Positions 1 through 7,970 are shown, counted from the stretch's first letter. The stretch is DNA of 32,449 nucleotides from Candidatus Moduliflexus flocculans (GCA_000739515.1 DF820459.1:159712-192160), one strand, 5' to 3'. The notes: generated by a model from the letters alone, not told the origin. Numbers and translations are program-made.

Positions 1-3
1 CTG

Positions 4-151
4 ATGTTACGCAGCGCCGCCGACAATTCCCCTCCTGGGAGGGGCAAGGGGTGGGTTCGTCCGTGAGTGATTGCTCGTGTCAAGAACCCACCCCCAACCC
101 CTCCCCGGAGGGGAGTGTGCGGTCATTCGTCTCGAATCGGCTGCGTAACAT
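4..151. repeat. MITE-like inverted-repeat element, copy 1
   Basis: The element is bounded by perfect 12-bp terminal inverted repeats, ATGTTACGCAGC at 4-15 and GCTGCGTAACAT at 140-151. Inside are two G/C-rich blocks (about 28-58 and 86-115) that are roughly reverse complements, each built from CCCCTCC/GGAGGGG words. It encodes no transposase and I see no convincing target-site duplication. Related copies lie at 9122-9267 and, cut by the window end, at 32382-32449. The shared ends and internal foldback suggest a non-autonomous mobile or palindromic repeat; mobility is inferred. Confidence 0.7.
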
Positions 152-198
152 GAGTTAATTACATCAATTGCGTTTGAAAAGATCATAAATTTGTCTGT

Positions 199-235
199 CG
201 AAACTGTGTTTTGACGAGGGCGAAACACAGTTTCG
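199..235. repeat. CGAAAC/GTTTCG hairpin repeat, long form
   Basis: Perfect 13-bp arms, CGAAACTGTGTTT at 199-211 and AAACACAGTTTCG at 223-235, enclose an 11-nt loop. It lies just downstream of the last gene of the leftward operon. A shorter relative with the same core is at 7761-7775. There is no T-run on either side, so I call it a dispersed palindromic repeat rather than a terminator. Confidence 0.65.
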
Positions 236-293
236 CCCTACGATAGATGATCGATTTCACCACAGTTGGTATTAGTTACCTGATTTGAGACGC

Positions 294-767
294 TTACGCT
301 TCGCCAAATATTTTTTTCCTGAGCGTTCCCATAAAGCGTTCGCACTCTTGATAATACTTCGCAGTGTTGAACTGAATCACCGCATGTTTTTCTGTGCCTT
401 CGCCGGTTGAAATCACCAATCTTCCATTTAACATACACACATCGAGTTCGATGCTGATAATATGGGCATAGGGGATATGCGTCAGGCGATAGCCAAATAA
501 CACATCTGAGATTTTCGAGCCGCCTTCGACCAGAATCGTTACCCCCTTATGCGTGGCGAGCATGAGAATCGTCGGCTGCCAATTGTCGTGTTTGACGATA
601 AAATTGCTTTTGATATCAAACCCTTCGCGCTCGAAACAGAGGCAATCAATAATGTCCTCATTCGCAGCAAAATACGTATCAGTGGTTAAGATTGACTGAA
701 ACGCCAATGGCAAGTATGGAGTGTCATTGATGATCTTTTCGATGTGCGGATTGAGATGTCTGGTCAT
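294..767 (-). CDS. Small PH-like (YokE-type) domain protein
   Basis: A 157-aa soluble protein with no signal peptide or membrane segment. The second half has a bacterial PH-like pattern: an ATHKGVTILVEGG strand pair, then IPYAHIISIEL, then a two-strand hairpin and a C-terminal helix ending in ERFMGTLRKK. This resembles the YokE-like PH family. The start at 767 is chosen because AGAGGA lies about 8 nt upstream; a longer open frame to 899 overlaps the SDR gene and lacks such a site. It sits 34 bp after the SDR stop and is probably the last gene of the leftward sugar operon. Such domains usually bind lipid or protein partners. Its role here is unknown and the family call is by pattern only. Confidence 0.7.
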   Translation of the reverse strand: MTRHLNPHIEKIINDTPYLPLAFQSILTTDTYFAANEDIIDCLCFEREGFDIKSNFIVKHDNWQPTILMLATHKGVTILVEGGSKISDVLFGYRLTHIPYAHIISIELDVCMLNGRLVISTGEGTEKHAVIQFNTAKYYQECERFMGTLRKKIFGEA

Positions 768-801
768 AATCTGATCCTCTTCAACCGGTTCTATTTCATA
801 C

Positions 802-1575
802 TTACCAGCAGACGAAACCGCCATCAACCAGGAGGTTGACGCCTGTGCAAAATGAGGATGCCTGGCTGGCGAGGAAAATCGCCGGGCCAACCATTTCATC
901 TACCGAAGCAATGCGTCCCACAGGCGTGTCAGCCGCAAAAATTTTGAGTTGTTCCGCAACTTCAGGGCGTTTATTCATCGGCGTGAGCGTGTAGCCAGGA
1001 CTGATCGCATTCACGCGAATTCCCTTGTCACTCCACTCCATCGCCAGACTTTTCGTGAGATGAATGACAGCGGCTTTCGAACTGTTGTAATGCGCTTGCA
1101 GCAACCCGCGGTTGACGATCACGCCCGACATTGACGCAATGTTGATAATCGAACCACATTTGCGTGGCAGCATGACCCGCGCTTCGGCCTGGCATGATAA
1201 GAAGACCCCTGTCAGATTGATATTCATCATGCGCTGCCACTGTTCGAGCGGCATCTCTTCGGCGGCAGTGGCATTGGCAATGCCGGCGCAATTGATTGCG
1301 ACTTCCAGCGAGCCGAATTCTTTGGTAAGTGCCGTAATCGCGGATTGCAGGTCAGTTGCATTCGTCACATCGCCGGTTAAGCGCAACGCTTTCCGTCCGC
1401 ATTTCTGAATTTCACTCACCGTTTCATCAAGCCCGGCGCTGGCAGATAAATCGAAACATGCGACATGTGCGCCAGCCTGCGCTAATCCAATCGCCATTCC
1501 CTGTCCAATCCCGCTGCCTGCGCCTGTCACAAAAGCATTCTGTCCATCCAAACGAAACCACTCCATGCTGAACAT
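802..1575 (-). CDS. SDR-family oxidoreductase
   Basis: A 257-aa classical short-chain dehydrogenase/reductase. Visible features are the TGAGSGIG nucleotide-binding motif (17-24), Asp71 in the GDV adenine-contact position, an NCAG variant of the NNAG motif (95-98), a catalytic Ser near 148-150, and the YNSSK box with Tyr163 and Lys167. Asp42 after the second strand favours NAD over NADP. Family members oxidise or reduce sugars and polyols, such as 2-deoxygluconate or sorbitol. The substrate here is not readable, but the place behind a sugar ABC transporter suggests a step in sugar catabolism. GAGGAG sits 9 nt before the ATG. It follows the ATPase gene by 75 bp. Confidence 0.9.
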   Translation of the reverse strand: MFSMEWFRLDGQNAFVTGAGSGIGQGMAIGLAQAGAHVACFDLSASAGLDETVSEIQKCGRKALRLTGDVTNATDLQSAITALTKEFGSLEVAINCAGIANATAAEEMPLEQWQRMMNINLTGVFLSCQAEARVMLPRKCGSIINIASMSGVIVNRGLLQAHYNSSKAAVIHLTKSLAMEWSDKGIRVNAISPGYTLTPMNKRPEVAEQLKIFAADTPVGRIASVDEMVGPAIFLASQASSFCTGVNLLVDGGFVCW

Positions 1576-1650
1576 ATTAATTATCTCCTCTAAAAGGTCT
1601 TGCAGAACATGCAGAGAAGCACCTCTTCTCTGTAAACCTGCGGTAATGAT

Positions 1651-3165
1651 TTATGATGTTGCAAGTTCCATAATTGCGACGCTATTGGCATCTTTGCGGT
1701 CTAAAATGCCCCGTTGTTTGCCGCGACTCAGCGCCATGACGCGGTGCGACATGCCTAAAACTTCGTCTAAGTCGGAGCTGACGATGACCACCGCCATGCC
1801 AGACTTGGCAAGTTCCGTAATGACCGTATAAATCTCATATCGAGCGCCCACATCAATCCCTCGCGTGGGTTCATCTAAAATCACAATTTTGGGATTGCGC
1901 GACACCCATTTGGCAACGACCACTTTTTGTTGATTTCCGCCAGAAAGTTCTAAGGCGCGTTGTTGCGCATGGCCTTTCACGCCAAATATGCGAATCGCTT
2001 CTCTGGCAAATTTGGTCATGCGCTTTGGAGCAAGCCAACCGTGCGTGGCAATTTGATCATGGTTGGGCAGCGCAATATTTTCCGAGAGTGTTTGATCCAG
2101 CACCAACCCCTGCGTCTTGCGATCTTCCGGCACCATGACGATCCCGGCTTGCATCGCTCCCGCCGGGCCGCGATGAGAAATTTTCGCGCCCTCGACCGAG
2201 ATCGTGCCAGTGGCGATTGGGTCTGCTCCGGCAATCGCTCGCACAAGCTCTGTCCGTCCTGCGCCAACAATTCCGGCAATGCCGAAGATTTCGCCCGCAT
2301 TTACGCTGAATGTAATATCGTTAAACGCCCCTTCGAATGAAGATAAATTCTCCACCTTTAAGACTTCTCGTCGAGACGGCTCAGGCAGGTCCGGAAAGAG
2401 GCGTTCGATTTTCCGTCCCACCATTTCTTCTACCAGCGTTCTTACCGGAACATCCGCCGTATCATGAACAGCGACTAACTGCCCATCACGCATGACGGCG
2501 ATGCGGTCGGCAATCTGAGCAATTTCATCGAGGCGGTGGCTGACATACGTAAAAGAGACGCCTTCTTTGCGCAGCCGTCGGATTTGCTCGAATAACCGTT
2601 CCGTCTCTTCGCCGCCTAACGCGGCAGTTGGTTCATCCAACAAAATCAAGCGAGCGTGAGAGGTCAGCGCTTTGGCAATCTCGACTTGCTGCTGCGCCGC
2701 CACAGTGAGCGTTGCCACCCGCTCGGTCGCCGGGATATTCATGCCTAATCGCTGGAGTTCTGCTTCTGCCAGGCGAATCATGGTGTTGCGATCAACAAAG
2801 CCTCCCTGTTTGGTACGAATACGGCCAACAAAGACGTTTTCGGCAATGGTCAATTCTGGCAGCAATCGCATCTCCTGATGGATTAAGGCAATTTGCGCCG
2901 CCATTGCCTCGCGGGGCGAAGCAGGAGCATAGGGCTTGCCGTTCCAAAACATCTGCGCTCCCGGATCAGGCTGGATCAAGCCTGCAATCACCGCATTTAA
3001 CGTGGATTTCCCCGCGCCGTTTTCTCCTAACAGCGCAAGCACCTCGCCAGGATAAACGTCAAGACTCACATCCTGCACAGCTTTGACGCCGGGGTAGGTT
3101 TTGGTAATCTGCCGAATCGCCAGTCCTTGATGTTGTTGGGGAGTATCGTTATGCATGCCTTTCAT
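1651..3165 (-). CDS. Sugar ABC transporter ATPase, double domain (RbsA/MglA type)
   Basis: A 504-aa tandem ATPase energising monosaccharide uptake with the two upstream permeases and the binding protein. The first domain has Walker A GENGAGKST (47-55), a Q-loop at Gln97, a signature region LTVAAQQQ (153-160), Walker B LILLDEPT (173-180) and switch His210. The second has the degenerate Walker A usual in this family (GIVGAGRTEL), a canonical LSGGNQQK signature and Walker B VILDEPTRGIDVG. In domain 1 the usual LMKILAG after Walker A reads LNAVIAG, and the signature has Ala where Gly is more common. The ATG at 3165 has AGGAGG 13 nt upstream, rather far. A GTG at 3204 would add 13 residues but has no ribosome site. 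Confidence 0.93.
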   Translation of the reverse strand: MKGMHNDTPQQHQGLAIRQITKTYPGVKAVQDVSLDVYPGEVLALLGENGAGKSTLNAVIAGLIQPDPGAQMFWNGKPYAPASPREAMAAQIALIHQEMRLLPELTIAENVFVGRIRTKQGGFVDRNTMIRLAEAELQRLGMNIPATERVATLTVAAQQQVEIAKALTSHARLILLDEPTAALGGEETERLFEQIRRLRKEGVSFTYVSHRLDEIAQIADRIAVMRDGQLVAVHDTADVPVRTLVEEMVGRKIERLFPDLPEPSRREVLKVENLSSFEGAFNDITFSVNAGEIFGIAGIVGAGRTELVRAIAGADPIATGTISVEGAKISHRGPAGAMQAGIVMVPEDRKTQGLVLDQTLSENIALPNHDQIATHGWLAPKRMTKFAREAIRIFGVKGHAQQRALELSGGNQQKVVVAKWVSRNPKIVILDEPTRGIDVGARYEIYTVITELAKSGMAVVIVSSDLDEVLGMSHRVMALSRGKQRGILDRKDANSVAIMELATS

Positions 3166-3238
3166 GGTGCGCCCGCAGCCTCCTAATCTGTAAAGGAAAT
3201 ACACTCATTGCATTGATGGTCGTCGTTCTTTTTCCCCT

Positions 3239-3338
3239 CGTTCCACGTTCTGCGTGGAACGTTGCTTTGTCGGACGCTCCGCGTCCGATTTCGCCGCAGA
3301 GCGGCGATTGTGCGGCATTCCACGCGGAGCGTGGAACG
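3239..3338. repeat. Cluster of four tandem short hairpins
   Basis: Four perfect inverted repeats follow one another in 100 bp between the binding-protein and ATPase genes. Their arms are CGTTCCACG/CGTGGAACG (3239-3261, 5-nt loop), CGGACGC/GCGTCCG (3271-3287, 3-nt loop), CGCCGC/GCGGCG (3292-3306, 3-nt loop) and TTCCACGC/GCGTGGAA (3318-3336, 3-nt loop). The first and fourth share the TTCCACG word. Lying inside an operon, the cluster could act in the mRNA as a processing or stability structure between a highly and a poorly expressed cistron. Confidence 0.7.
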
Positions 3339-3407
3339 AGAACTTTGATATTTTTCCCCTCCCTTGATTCAGAGAGGGGAGAAATGCTTCCTCGCGTTCA
3401 GCCTGAA

Positions 3408-4346
3408 TTACGGATGCACGGCGATAAACTGATCAACGTTCTCTTTCGTTGTCAATTCAGCATCCATCAGTGTTTCTTTCGGCAATGTTTTTCCGGCCAG
3501 CGCATCGAGCACCGACTGGAAGGCTAACTCTCCCATCGCGCGAACTTTTTGCGTCATCGTCGCGTCGAATCCGCCGTCTTTCAGGACTTTCAACGCTGCG
3601 ACATCGCCGTCAAACCCAACGGTCAACACCGGGTGATCAAGATTTGCTAATTTTGCTGCCCGCGCCGCAGAAATCGCCATCGTATCGCATTGGCCAAAAA
3701 ACACCGAAATATCCGGATTTTGCTGCAACATATCCTGCGCCACGTTAAACGCTTTGTCAGCATCCCAGTCTGCCGCCTGTTCCGCCACAATTTCCATCTC
3801 TGGAGCCGCTTTCAGCGCTTCGCCGAAGCCTTTGGAACGGTCAACTTCCGGGGTCGTTCCCATCTGGCCGTGAATAATCGCGACTTTTGCTTTTCCGCCA
3901 ACCTGCGCAATCACCCATTCCCCAAGTTTCTTCGTCGAATTGACGCTATCGCTGGCAATAAACGTATCGCCCGGCATATCCGGAGGGAAACGATCTACGC
4001 AAATGACCGGGATTTTCGCTTCCTTGGCAAGTTTTACGGGAACGCTGGCTGCCGTTGCTCCGGCAGGAATATAGATCAGCGCCTGAATTTTTTTGGTGAT
4101 TAAATCCTGCACCTGGCTGACCTGTTTTGCGCCGTCATTCTGGGCGTCAACGATGATCAACTCGACATTGCCATGTTTCTCAGCGGCGGCGGCAACCGAT
4201 TCTTTCACCTGATTAAAAAAGTCGGCCTGCAAATTCGGCACGGCTAATCCGAGTACGAGCTTATCAGCGGCAAATGCCGTCGTTCCCATCGCTAACGCAA
4301 ACAACATCATACCCACGATAACACGTTTGTTTTTGAACATAAACAT
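3408..4346 (-). CDS. Periplasmic sugar-binding protein (RbsB-like)
   Basis: A 312-aa substrate-binding protein of the periplasmic binding protein family 4 fold. A signal peptide of about 27 residues has a basic start (FKNKR), a hydrophobic core and a likely AFA cleavage site before ADKLVLG. The mature part opens with LGLAVPNLQADFFNQV, the first strand and helix typical of ribose/galactose binders. It has a hinge with DRFPPD, then GFDGD near the second sugar-contact segment. GGAGG lies 6 nt before the ATG. It is encoded between the permeases and the ATPase. The ligand is probably a monosaccharide, but specificity cannot be read from motifs. Confidence 0.93.
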   Translation of the reverse strand: MFMFKNKRVIVGMMLFALAMGTTAFAADKLVLGLAVPNLQADFFNQVKESVAAAAEKHGNVELIIVDAQNDGAKQVSQVQDLITKKIQALIYIPAGATAASVPVKLAKEAKIPVICVDRFPPDMPGDTFIASDSVNSTKKLGEWVIAQVGGKAKVAIIHGQMGTTPEVDRSKGFGEALKAAPEMEIVAEQAADWDADKAFNVAQDMLQQNPDISVFFGQCDTMAISAARAAKLANLDHPVLTVGFDGDVAALKVLKDGGFDATMTQKVRAMGELAFQSVLDALAGKTLPKETLMDAELTTKENVDQFIAVHP

Positions 4347-4455
4347 AATGATCCTCCCAAAAATGATGCGATTGATTTTTTATGATTACTCCCTGTCCGA
4401 ACGAATTCAGCCCTTCATCATCAGCGCAACGCTGGATGTCATCAAACTCACACAC

Positions 4456-4466
4456 GATCACCTCCT
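4456..4466 (-). promoter_or_regulatory. Orphan perfect Shine-Dalgarno-like site
   Basis: On the plus strand GATCACCTCCT equals the conserved 3' tail of bacterial 16S rRNA, so the minus-strand transcript carries a full 11-nt anti-SD complement about 110 nt before the binding-protein ATG. The binding-protein gene has its own GGAGG, so this site is unaccounted for. GTG triplets follow at close spacing, but their frame runs out of frame into the binding-protein gene. An 11-codon ATG frame begins 18 nt downstream. It may serve a leader peptide or ribosome standby site, or be chance. Confidence 0.35.
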
Positions 4467-4479
4467 GAGAGTGTGGTGT

Positions 4480-4520
4480 TGAGGTTACGTGTTATATGAT
4501 AACGTTATTGTATAACCTCA
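4480..4520. promoter_or_regulatory. Intercistronic inverted repeat with central palindrome
   Basis: TGAGGTTA (4480-4487) and TAACCTCA (4513-4520) are perfect 8-bp arms around an AT-rich core containing the 10-bp palindrome ATAACGTTAT (4499-4508). The structure begins 6 nt after the permease stop codon and precedes the binding-protein gene in the minus-strand message. It could be an mRNA hairpin that sets the higher level of the binding protein, or a DNA operator. I cannot separate the two. Confidence 0.45.
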
Positions 4521-4526
4521 GCAACA

Positions 4527-5534
4527 TTATTTTTTGCGCCGGCTTAACATATCGAAAAAGACGGCCACCGCAATAATCGTTCCGATTGAAATTGTTTGGA
4601 TGTGCGGAGACATGCCATGAAGATTTAACCCATTCATCAAAAATCCTAAAAACAACGCACCGATCACCGTGCCGCCAATCGTCCCCACTCCGCCGCGCAA
4701 GCTCGCCCCGCCGATCACGGCAATCGCAATCGCGTTCAGTTCATATCCCATGCCCGCGAGCGGCGTCGAGGCATTGACGCGGGAAGCATACACCACGCCC
4801 GCAATCCCGGCCATCATGCCAGATACGACGTAAGCTCCCGTCGTGACTAAGGAAACGCGGATTCCGGCCAATCGCGCGACTTCCGCATTGCCGCCCACCG
4901 CGTATAAGTTCCGCCCGGCTTCGCGATGCGTTAAAAATACCCAGCAGACCACGATTAACACGATAAAAAGAAAGGTGGTCACAGAAAGAAAATTGAAGTA
5001 GTATTTGAATGAATAGGCTAAAAACCACTCTGGATAATCCAGCACTTGCTTGCCGTTTGTAATAATGTGCGCTAACCCTTTGCTGATATAATACATCGCT
5101 AACGTGGCAATAAATGCCGGAAGCTTGGCTTTCGTCACCATCAAGCCGTTGGCTAAGCCGCATAACGACCCTGCTAAAATCGCCAGGATAATCGCCACGC
5201 CGATTGGCAGCCCAATGATTTTCGCTGACCAGCCGAATACCATCGTCGAAAATGACAACACGAAGCCAACCGAGAGATCAATTCCGCCGCTGATGATGAC
5301 GAAGGTCATGCCAAGCGCCAGAATCCCCCATACGGTGATTTGGCTCATGATGTTGATGAAATTTTGCAGAGTTAAAAAAGATGGCGTCGTGACACACAAC
5401 ACCGCAAACAGGGCGATTAACGCAATCATTGGCCCTCGCACAACCGCTTTTACCCGCTTCCAGACAGAGATTTTTTTTGATTCGATTCGAAACATTCCCA
5501 TTTTTCCCTTCGAATGCTTGCCCGTAGCAGCCAT
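4527..5534 (-). CDS. Sugar ABC transporter permease (RbsC-like), second of pair
   Basis: A 335-aa inner-membrane permease of the branched-chain/ribose type (BPD_transp_2). It has about eight to ten hydrophobic segments, the family hallmark GGIDLSVG at 83-90, and the cytoplasmic coupling segment GGNAEVARLAGI. The C-terminal GGASLRGGVGTIGGTVIGA motif is also characteristic. AGGAGG is 5 nt before the ATG. It lies 24 bp after the other permease, with which it shares length and motif positions, so the two probably arose by duplication and may form a heterodimeric channel. The N-terminus is hydrophilic and basic (KHSKGKMG). Confidence 0.94.
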   Translation of the reverse strand: MAATGKHSKGKMGMFRIESKKISVWKRVKAVVRGPMIALIALFAVLCVTTPSFLTLQNFINIMSQITVWGILALGMTFVIISGGIDLSVGFVLSFSTMVFGWSAKIIGLPIGVAIILAILAGSLCGLANGLMVTKAKLPAFIATLAMYYISKGLAHIITNGKQVLDYPEWFLAYSFKYYFNFLSVTTFLFIVLIVVCWVFLTHREAGRNLYAVGGNAEVARLAGIRVSLVTTGAYVVSGMMAGIAGVVYASRVNASTPLAGMGYELNAIAIAVIGGASLRGGVGTIGGTVIGALFLGFLMNGLNLHGMSPHIQTISIGTIIAVAVFFDMLSRRKK

Positions 5535-5558
5535 CGAATCCTCCTGAGGTTGACGTAT

Positions 5559-6566
5559 TTATCGTTTTTGTTTGCTGAGAATATCGAACGCGACTGTCAC
5601 GGCAATAACCACGCCAATCAAGAGCGTTTGCACATACACATTCACGCCGTTCAGATTCAAGCCATTTCGCAGAATTCCAGTAATCAGCACGCCGATCACC
5701 GTTCCTCCGATTGTTCCGACGCCGCCATTCAAACTGGCCCCGCCAATGACGACTGCCGCAATCGCGTCTAATTCATATCCCTCGCCAGCATACGGCTGCG
5801 CGGTGGCTAAGCGCGAAGTTTGCACGATTCCGGCTAATCCGGCAAATGTGGCCGACAGCACATACACCCAGATAGTCAGCTTTTGCACGTGAACCCCGGC
5901 TAACCGGGCAACTTCAGCATTGCCGCCGATAGCGTATAATTTGCGCCCAGTGTCCCGATATGACAGAAAGAGCCAGCAGACAATAATCAACACGAAAAAC
6001 ATCAGCGTGGTGAGCGGGAAAAACCCCAAATAGGTTTTTGTGGCTAATTCGCCGAACCAGGGTACGAAGTTATAGCGTTGCTGCATATTGGAGATAATAT
6101 TCGCCATGCCTCTTGCGATGGACATCATCGCCATGGTGGCAATAAATGCCGGCAATTTCGCTTTTGTCACCAGCACGCCATTCACGACCCCGCCGAGAGC
6201 CGCAGCTAAAATGCCTGCGACCATCGCAAGTTGAGCGGGAACGTTAAAATCAGCCGCTAACACGCCAAACGTCATCATCGCTAAAACAAATGTCGAACCG
6301 ACCGACAGATCGATGCCGCCGATGATGATGACAAAGGTCATGCCTAACGCCATAATCCCGTTTCGGGTCACTTGATCGATAATATTCAGATAGTTGCGCA
6401 CGGATAAAAAGCGCGGCGTTGTAAACGAAAGGAAAAGGAACAACAAAATCAGCCCAATCAGCGGCCCCTGAGAAAATGCGAATATCCGCTTGAACGCCTC
6501 GCCTGCCTGCCTGCTTCCTGGCGTCATCTGTGTTTCCATTGATGATCGGTTCTTCATCCCAAGCAT
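5559..6566 (-). CDS. Sugar ABC transporter permease (RbsC-like), first of pair
   Basis: A 335-aa multi-spanning permease of the same family as its downstream neighbour. The GGIDLSVG hallmark is also at 83-90, followed by the GGNAEVARLAGV coupling loop and GGASLNGGVGTIGGTVIGV near the C-terminus. The region after the hallmark diverges from its partner (GSTFVLAMMTFGV against GFVLSFSTMVFGW), which argues for distinct roles. AGGAGG stands 5 nt before the ATG. It follows the SDR gene by 68 bp. One ATPase gene serves both permeases, an arrangement known from AI-2 (Lsr)-type transporters. Confidence 0.94.
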   Translation of the reverse strand: MLGMKNRSSMETQMTPGSRQAGEAFKRIFAFSQGPLIGLILLFLFLSFTTPRFLSVRNYLNIIDQVTRNGIMALGMTFVIIIGGIDLSVGSTFVLAMMTFGVLAADFNVPAQLAMVAGILAAALGGVVNGVLVTKAKLPAFIATMAMMSIARGMANIISNMQQRYNFVPWFGELATKTYLGFFPLTTLMFFVLIIVCWLFLSYRDTGRKLYAIGGNAEVARLAGVHVQKLTIWVYVLSATFAGLAGIVQTSRLATAQPYAGEGYELDAIAAVVIGGASLNGGVGTIGGTVIGVLITGILRNGLNLNGVNVYVQTLLIGVVIAVTVAFDILSKQKR

Positions 6567-6634
6567 GACATCCTCCTACCGAGGTAAAATTGTTCCAGAA
6601 GGTTTTCCGGTCAATGTGTCGCTCTTTCTGAGCG

Positions 6635-7426
6635 TTACGACATGATCAGGCCGCCATCAACGTTGATCGTCTGGCCGGTGATATAACCGGCATCTTCGGA
6701 CGCGAGAAATGTCACTAAGCCGGCCACATCTTCCGGCGATCCTGCTCGTTTCATCGGGATTTTCGTATCCACCCATTCATGAATCAATTCCCCCTGCTGA
6801 TAATTGCCTAACAATTTTCCCCAGGCGCTGTCGTTGTATAACCACATGTCTGTTTCGATAATTCCGGGGCAGAAAGCGTTCACGCGAATGCCGCGCGGCG
6901 CTAATTCTTTGGCGAGGCTTTGAGTAATTCCAATCACGCCCATTTTGCTGGCGGCGTAATGCGGCGTATAAATAAAGCCATCTCTAGATTGACCTGAGCC
7001 GGTATTGATTAAACAGCCATAGCCTTGTTGAAGCATGACTTTGGCGGCGGCCTGACAGCACAAGAATACGCCTTTGGTGTTTACTGCCATAACCTTATCC
7101 CATTCTTCCTCGGTCATGTCTTCGATTTTTGCAATGGTAATGACCCCGGCATTCTGAATGGACACGTCAACCTTGCCAAACGTCTGTACGACCTGTTGAT
7201 AGAGAGCCTCGACCTCTTTTTTATTGGTGACATCGCACACGATAGATAACGCCTGATTTCCTAACGTGCGAATTTCCTCGGCCACGCTGTGGACGCGGTC
7301 TTCGTTTGCGCTCACAACGATATGCGCCCCTTCTTTCGCAAAACGAAGCGCAATCCCCCGTCCAATCCCCCGGCTCGCGCCATTGACAACAACGACTTTT
7401 CCTTGAAATCTTTGCAGGTTTTCCAT
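6635..7426 (-). CDS. SDR-family oxidoreductase
   Basis: A 263-aa classical SDR. Motifs are NGASRGIG (15-22), Asp65 in the CDV position, QNAG in place of NNAG (91-94), catalytic Ser144, Tyr157 and Lys161 in YAASK, and PG after the active site. The C-terminal VTFLASEDAGYITGQTINVDGG block is typical of sugar and polyol dehydrogenases and of FabG-like enzymes. The ATG at 7426 is preferred because AGGAG lies 9 nt upstream; a TTG at 7450 would lengthen it without its own site. It is the first gene of the leftward operon, facing the 716-bp spacer. With the SDR at 802 it frames the transporter; the two are only moderately similar, so they probably act on different intermediates. Confidence 0.9.
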   Translation of the reverse strand: MENLQRFQGKVVVVNGASRGIGRGIALRFAKEGAHIVVSANEDRVHSVAEEIRTLGNQALSIVCDVTNKKEVEALYQQVVQTFGKVDVSIQNAGVITIAKIEDMTEEEWDKVMAVNTKGVFLCCQAAAKVMLQQGYGCLINTGSGQSRDGFIYTPHYAASKMGVIGITQSLAKELAPRGIRVNAFCPGIIETDMWLYNDSAWGKLLGNYQQGELIHEWVDTKIPMKRAGSPEDVAGLVTFLASEDAGYITGQTINVDGGLIMS

Positions 7427-7663
7427 TGTGATAATCTCCTTGTTTGGCAATTTTGCAGGTTTTGTTTATATAGGTGTGCAAAATATTTTTTATTTGTTTG
7501 GTATGTGCTATGGGAATGTTTTATTTATTTTCTTGTCAAGAATTATTTTCGTTTTTTTTCGATTTTTTTTTATTTAATAATATGATTTTATAATTTTTGC
7601 TTGCGACGACGGTCGCCAGCGGGCATATATTGGCAGAAGTTTATGATAGCGCAATCCTTAATC

Positions 7664-7697
7664 AGTTGTCACGCTTCGACACGCTCAGCGTGCGCCA
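7664..7697. repeat. CGCTTCGACACG-type palindromic repeat, copy 1
   Basis: The block contains CACGCTCAGCGTG (7680-7692), an odd palindrome, preceded by ACGCTTCGA. The same string with a few changes occurs on the other strand at about 21763-21793. Two copies in unrelated gaps mark it as a dispersed repeat of this genome. Confidence 0.55.
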
Positions 7698-7760
7698 TTC
7701 TCTAAGCGTCTCAAAAGGAATAAACTCGCAACACATTGAGGATTGCTGTATATTGTAAGT

Positions 7761-7775
7761 CGAAACGCAGTTTCG
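7761..7775. repeat. CGAAAC/GTTTCG hairpin repeat, short form
   Basis: Arms CGAAAC (7761-7766) and GTTTCG (7770-7775) surround GCA, preceded by GT and followed by ATCTAC. It matches the core and flanks of the longer hairpin at 199-235, which ends GCCCTACG. Similar hairpins are, from memory, common in several environmental bacterial lineages. Confidence 0.55.
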
Positions 7776-7844
7776 ATCTACAAAACCAGCATGATCGTTC
7801 CAAAGGTAATTGGTATGCGTATTGATACAAAACGTTATAGACAG

Positions 7845-7880
7845 AGCTGTCAGGCATCTTGAATGTGCCTGACAGCTTTT
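7845..7880 (+). terminator. Strong hairpin with short T-run in the divergent spacer
   Basis: A perfect 12-bp stem, AGCTGTCAGGCA (7845-7856) with TGCCTGACAGCT (7866-7877), and a 9-nt loop, is followed by TTT after the stem's final T. On the plus strand it resembles an intrinsic terminator with a short U-tract. No gene lies immediately upstream, so it would end an unannotated transcript, shield the operon from read-through, or simply be another palindromic repeat. Confidence 0.5.
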
Positions 7881-7970
7881 CCTGCCCACAACTTGTTGTG
7901 TCATTACAGGTATAATTTAGCCCTGAGAAGAATTGATCTTGATTTCTTTTTAAGATTTGCAAAATTTTTC

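Noticed and set aside
768..899. N-terminal extension of the PH-like protein to 899
   Set aside because: It lies inside the SDR gene in another frame, and a good ribosome site precedes the start at 767.
3205..3527. A plus-strand 104-codon frame over the four-hairpin cluster
   Set aside because: It is translated palindromic repeat followed by antisense of the binding-protein gene, and no ribosome site precedes it.
4264..4461. A 65-codon minus-strand frame that begins beside the perfect anti-SD site
   Set aside because: It overlaps the signal-peptide region of the binding-protein gene in another frame, has no family resemblance, and its GTG start overlaps the ribosome-site bases.
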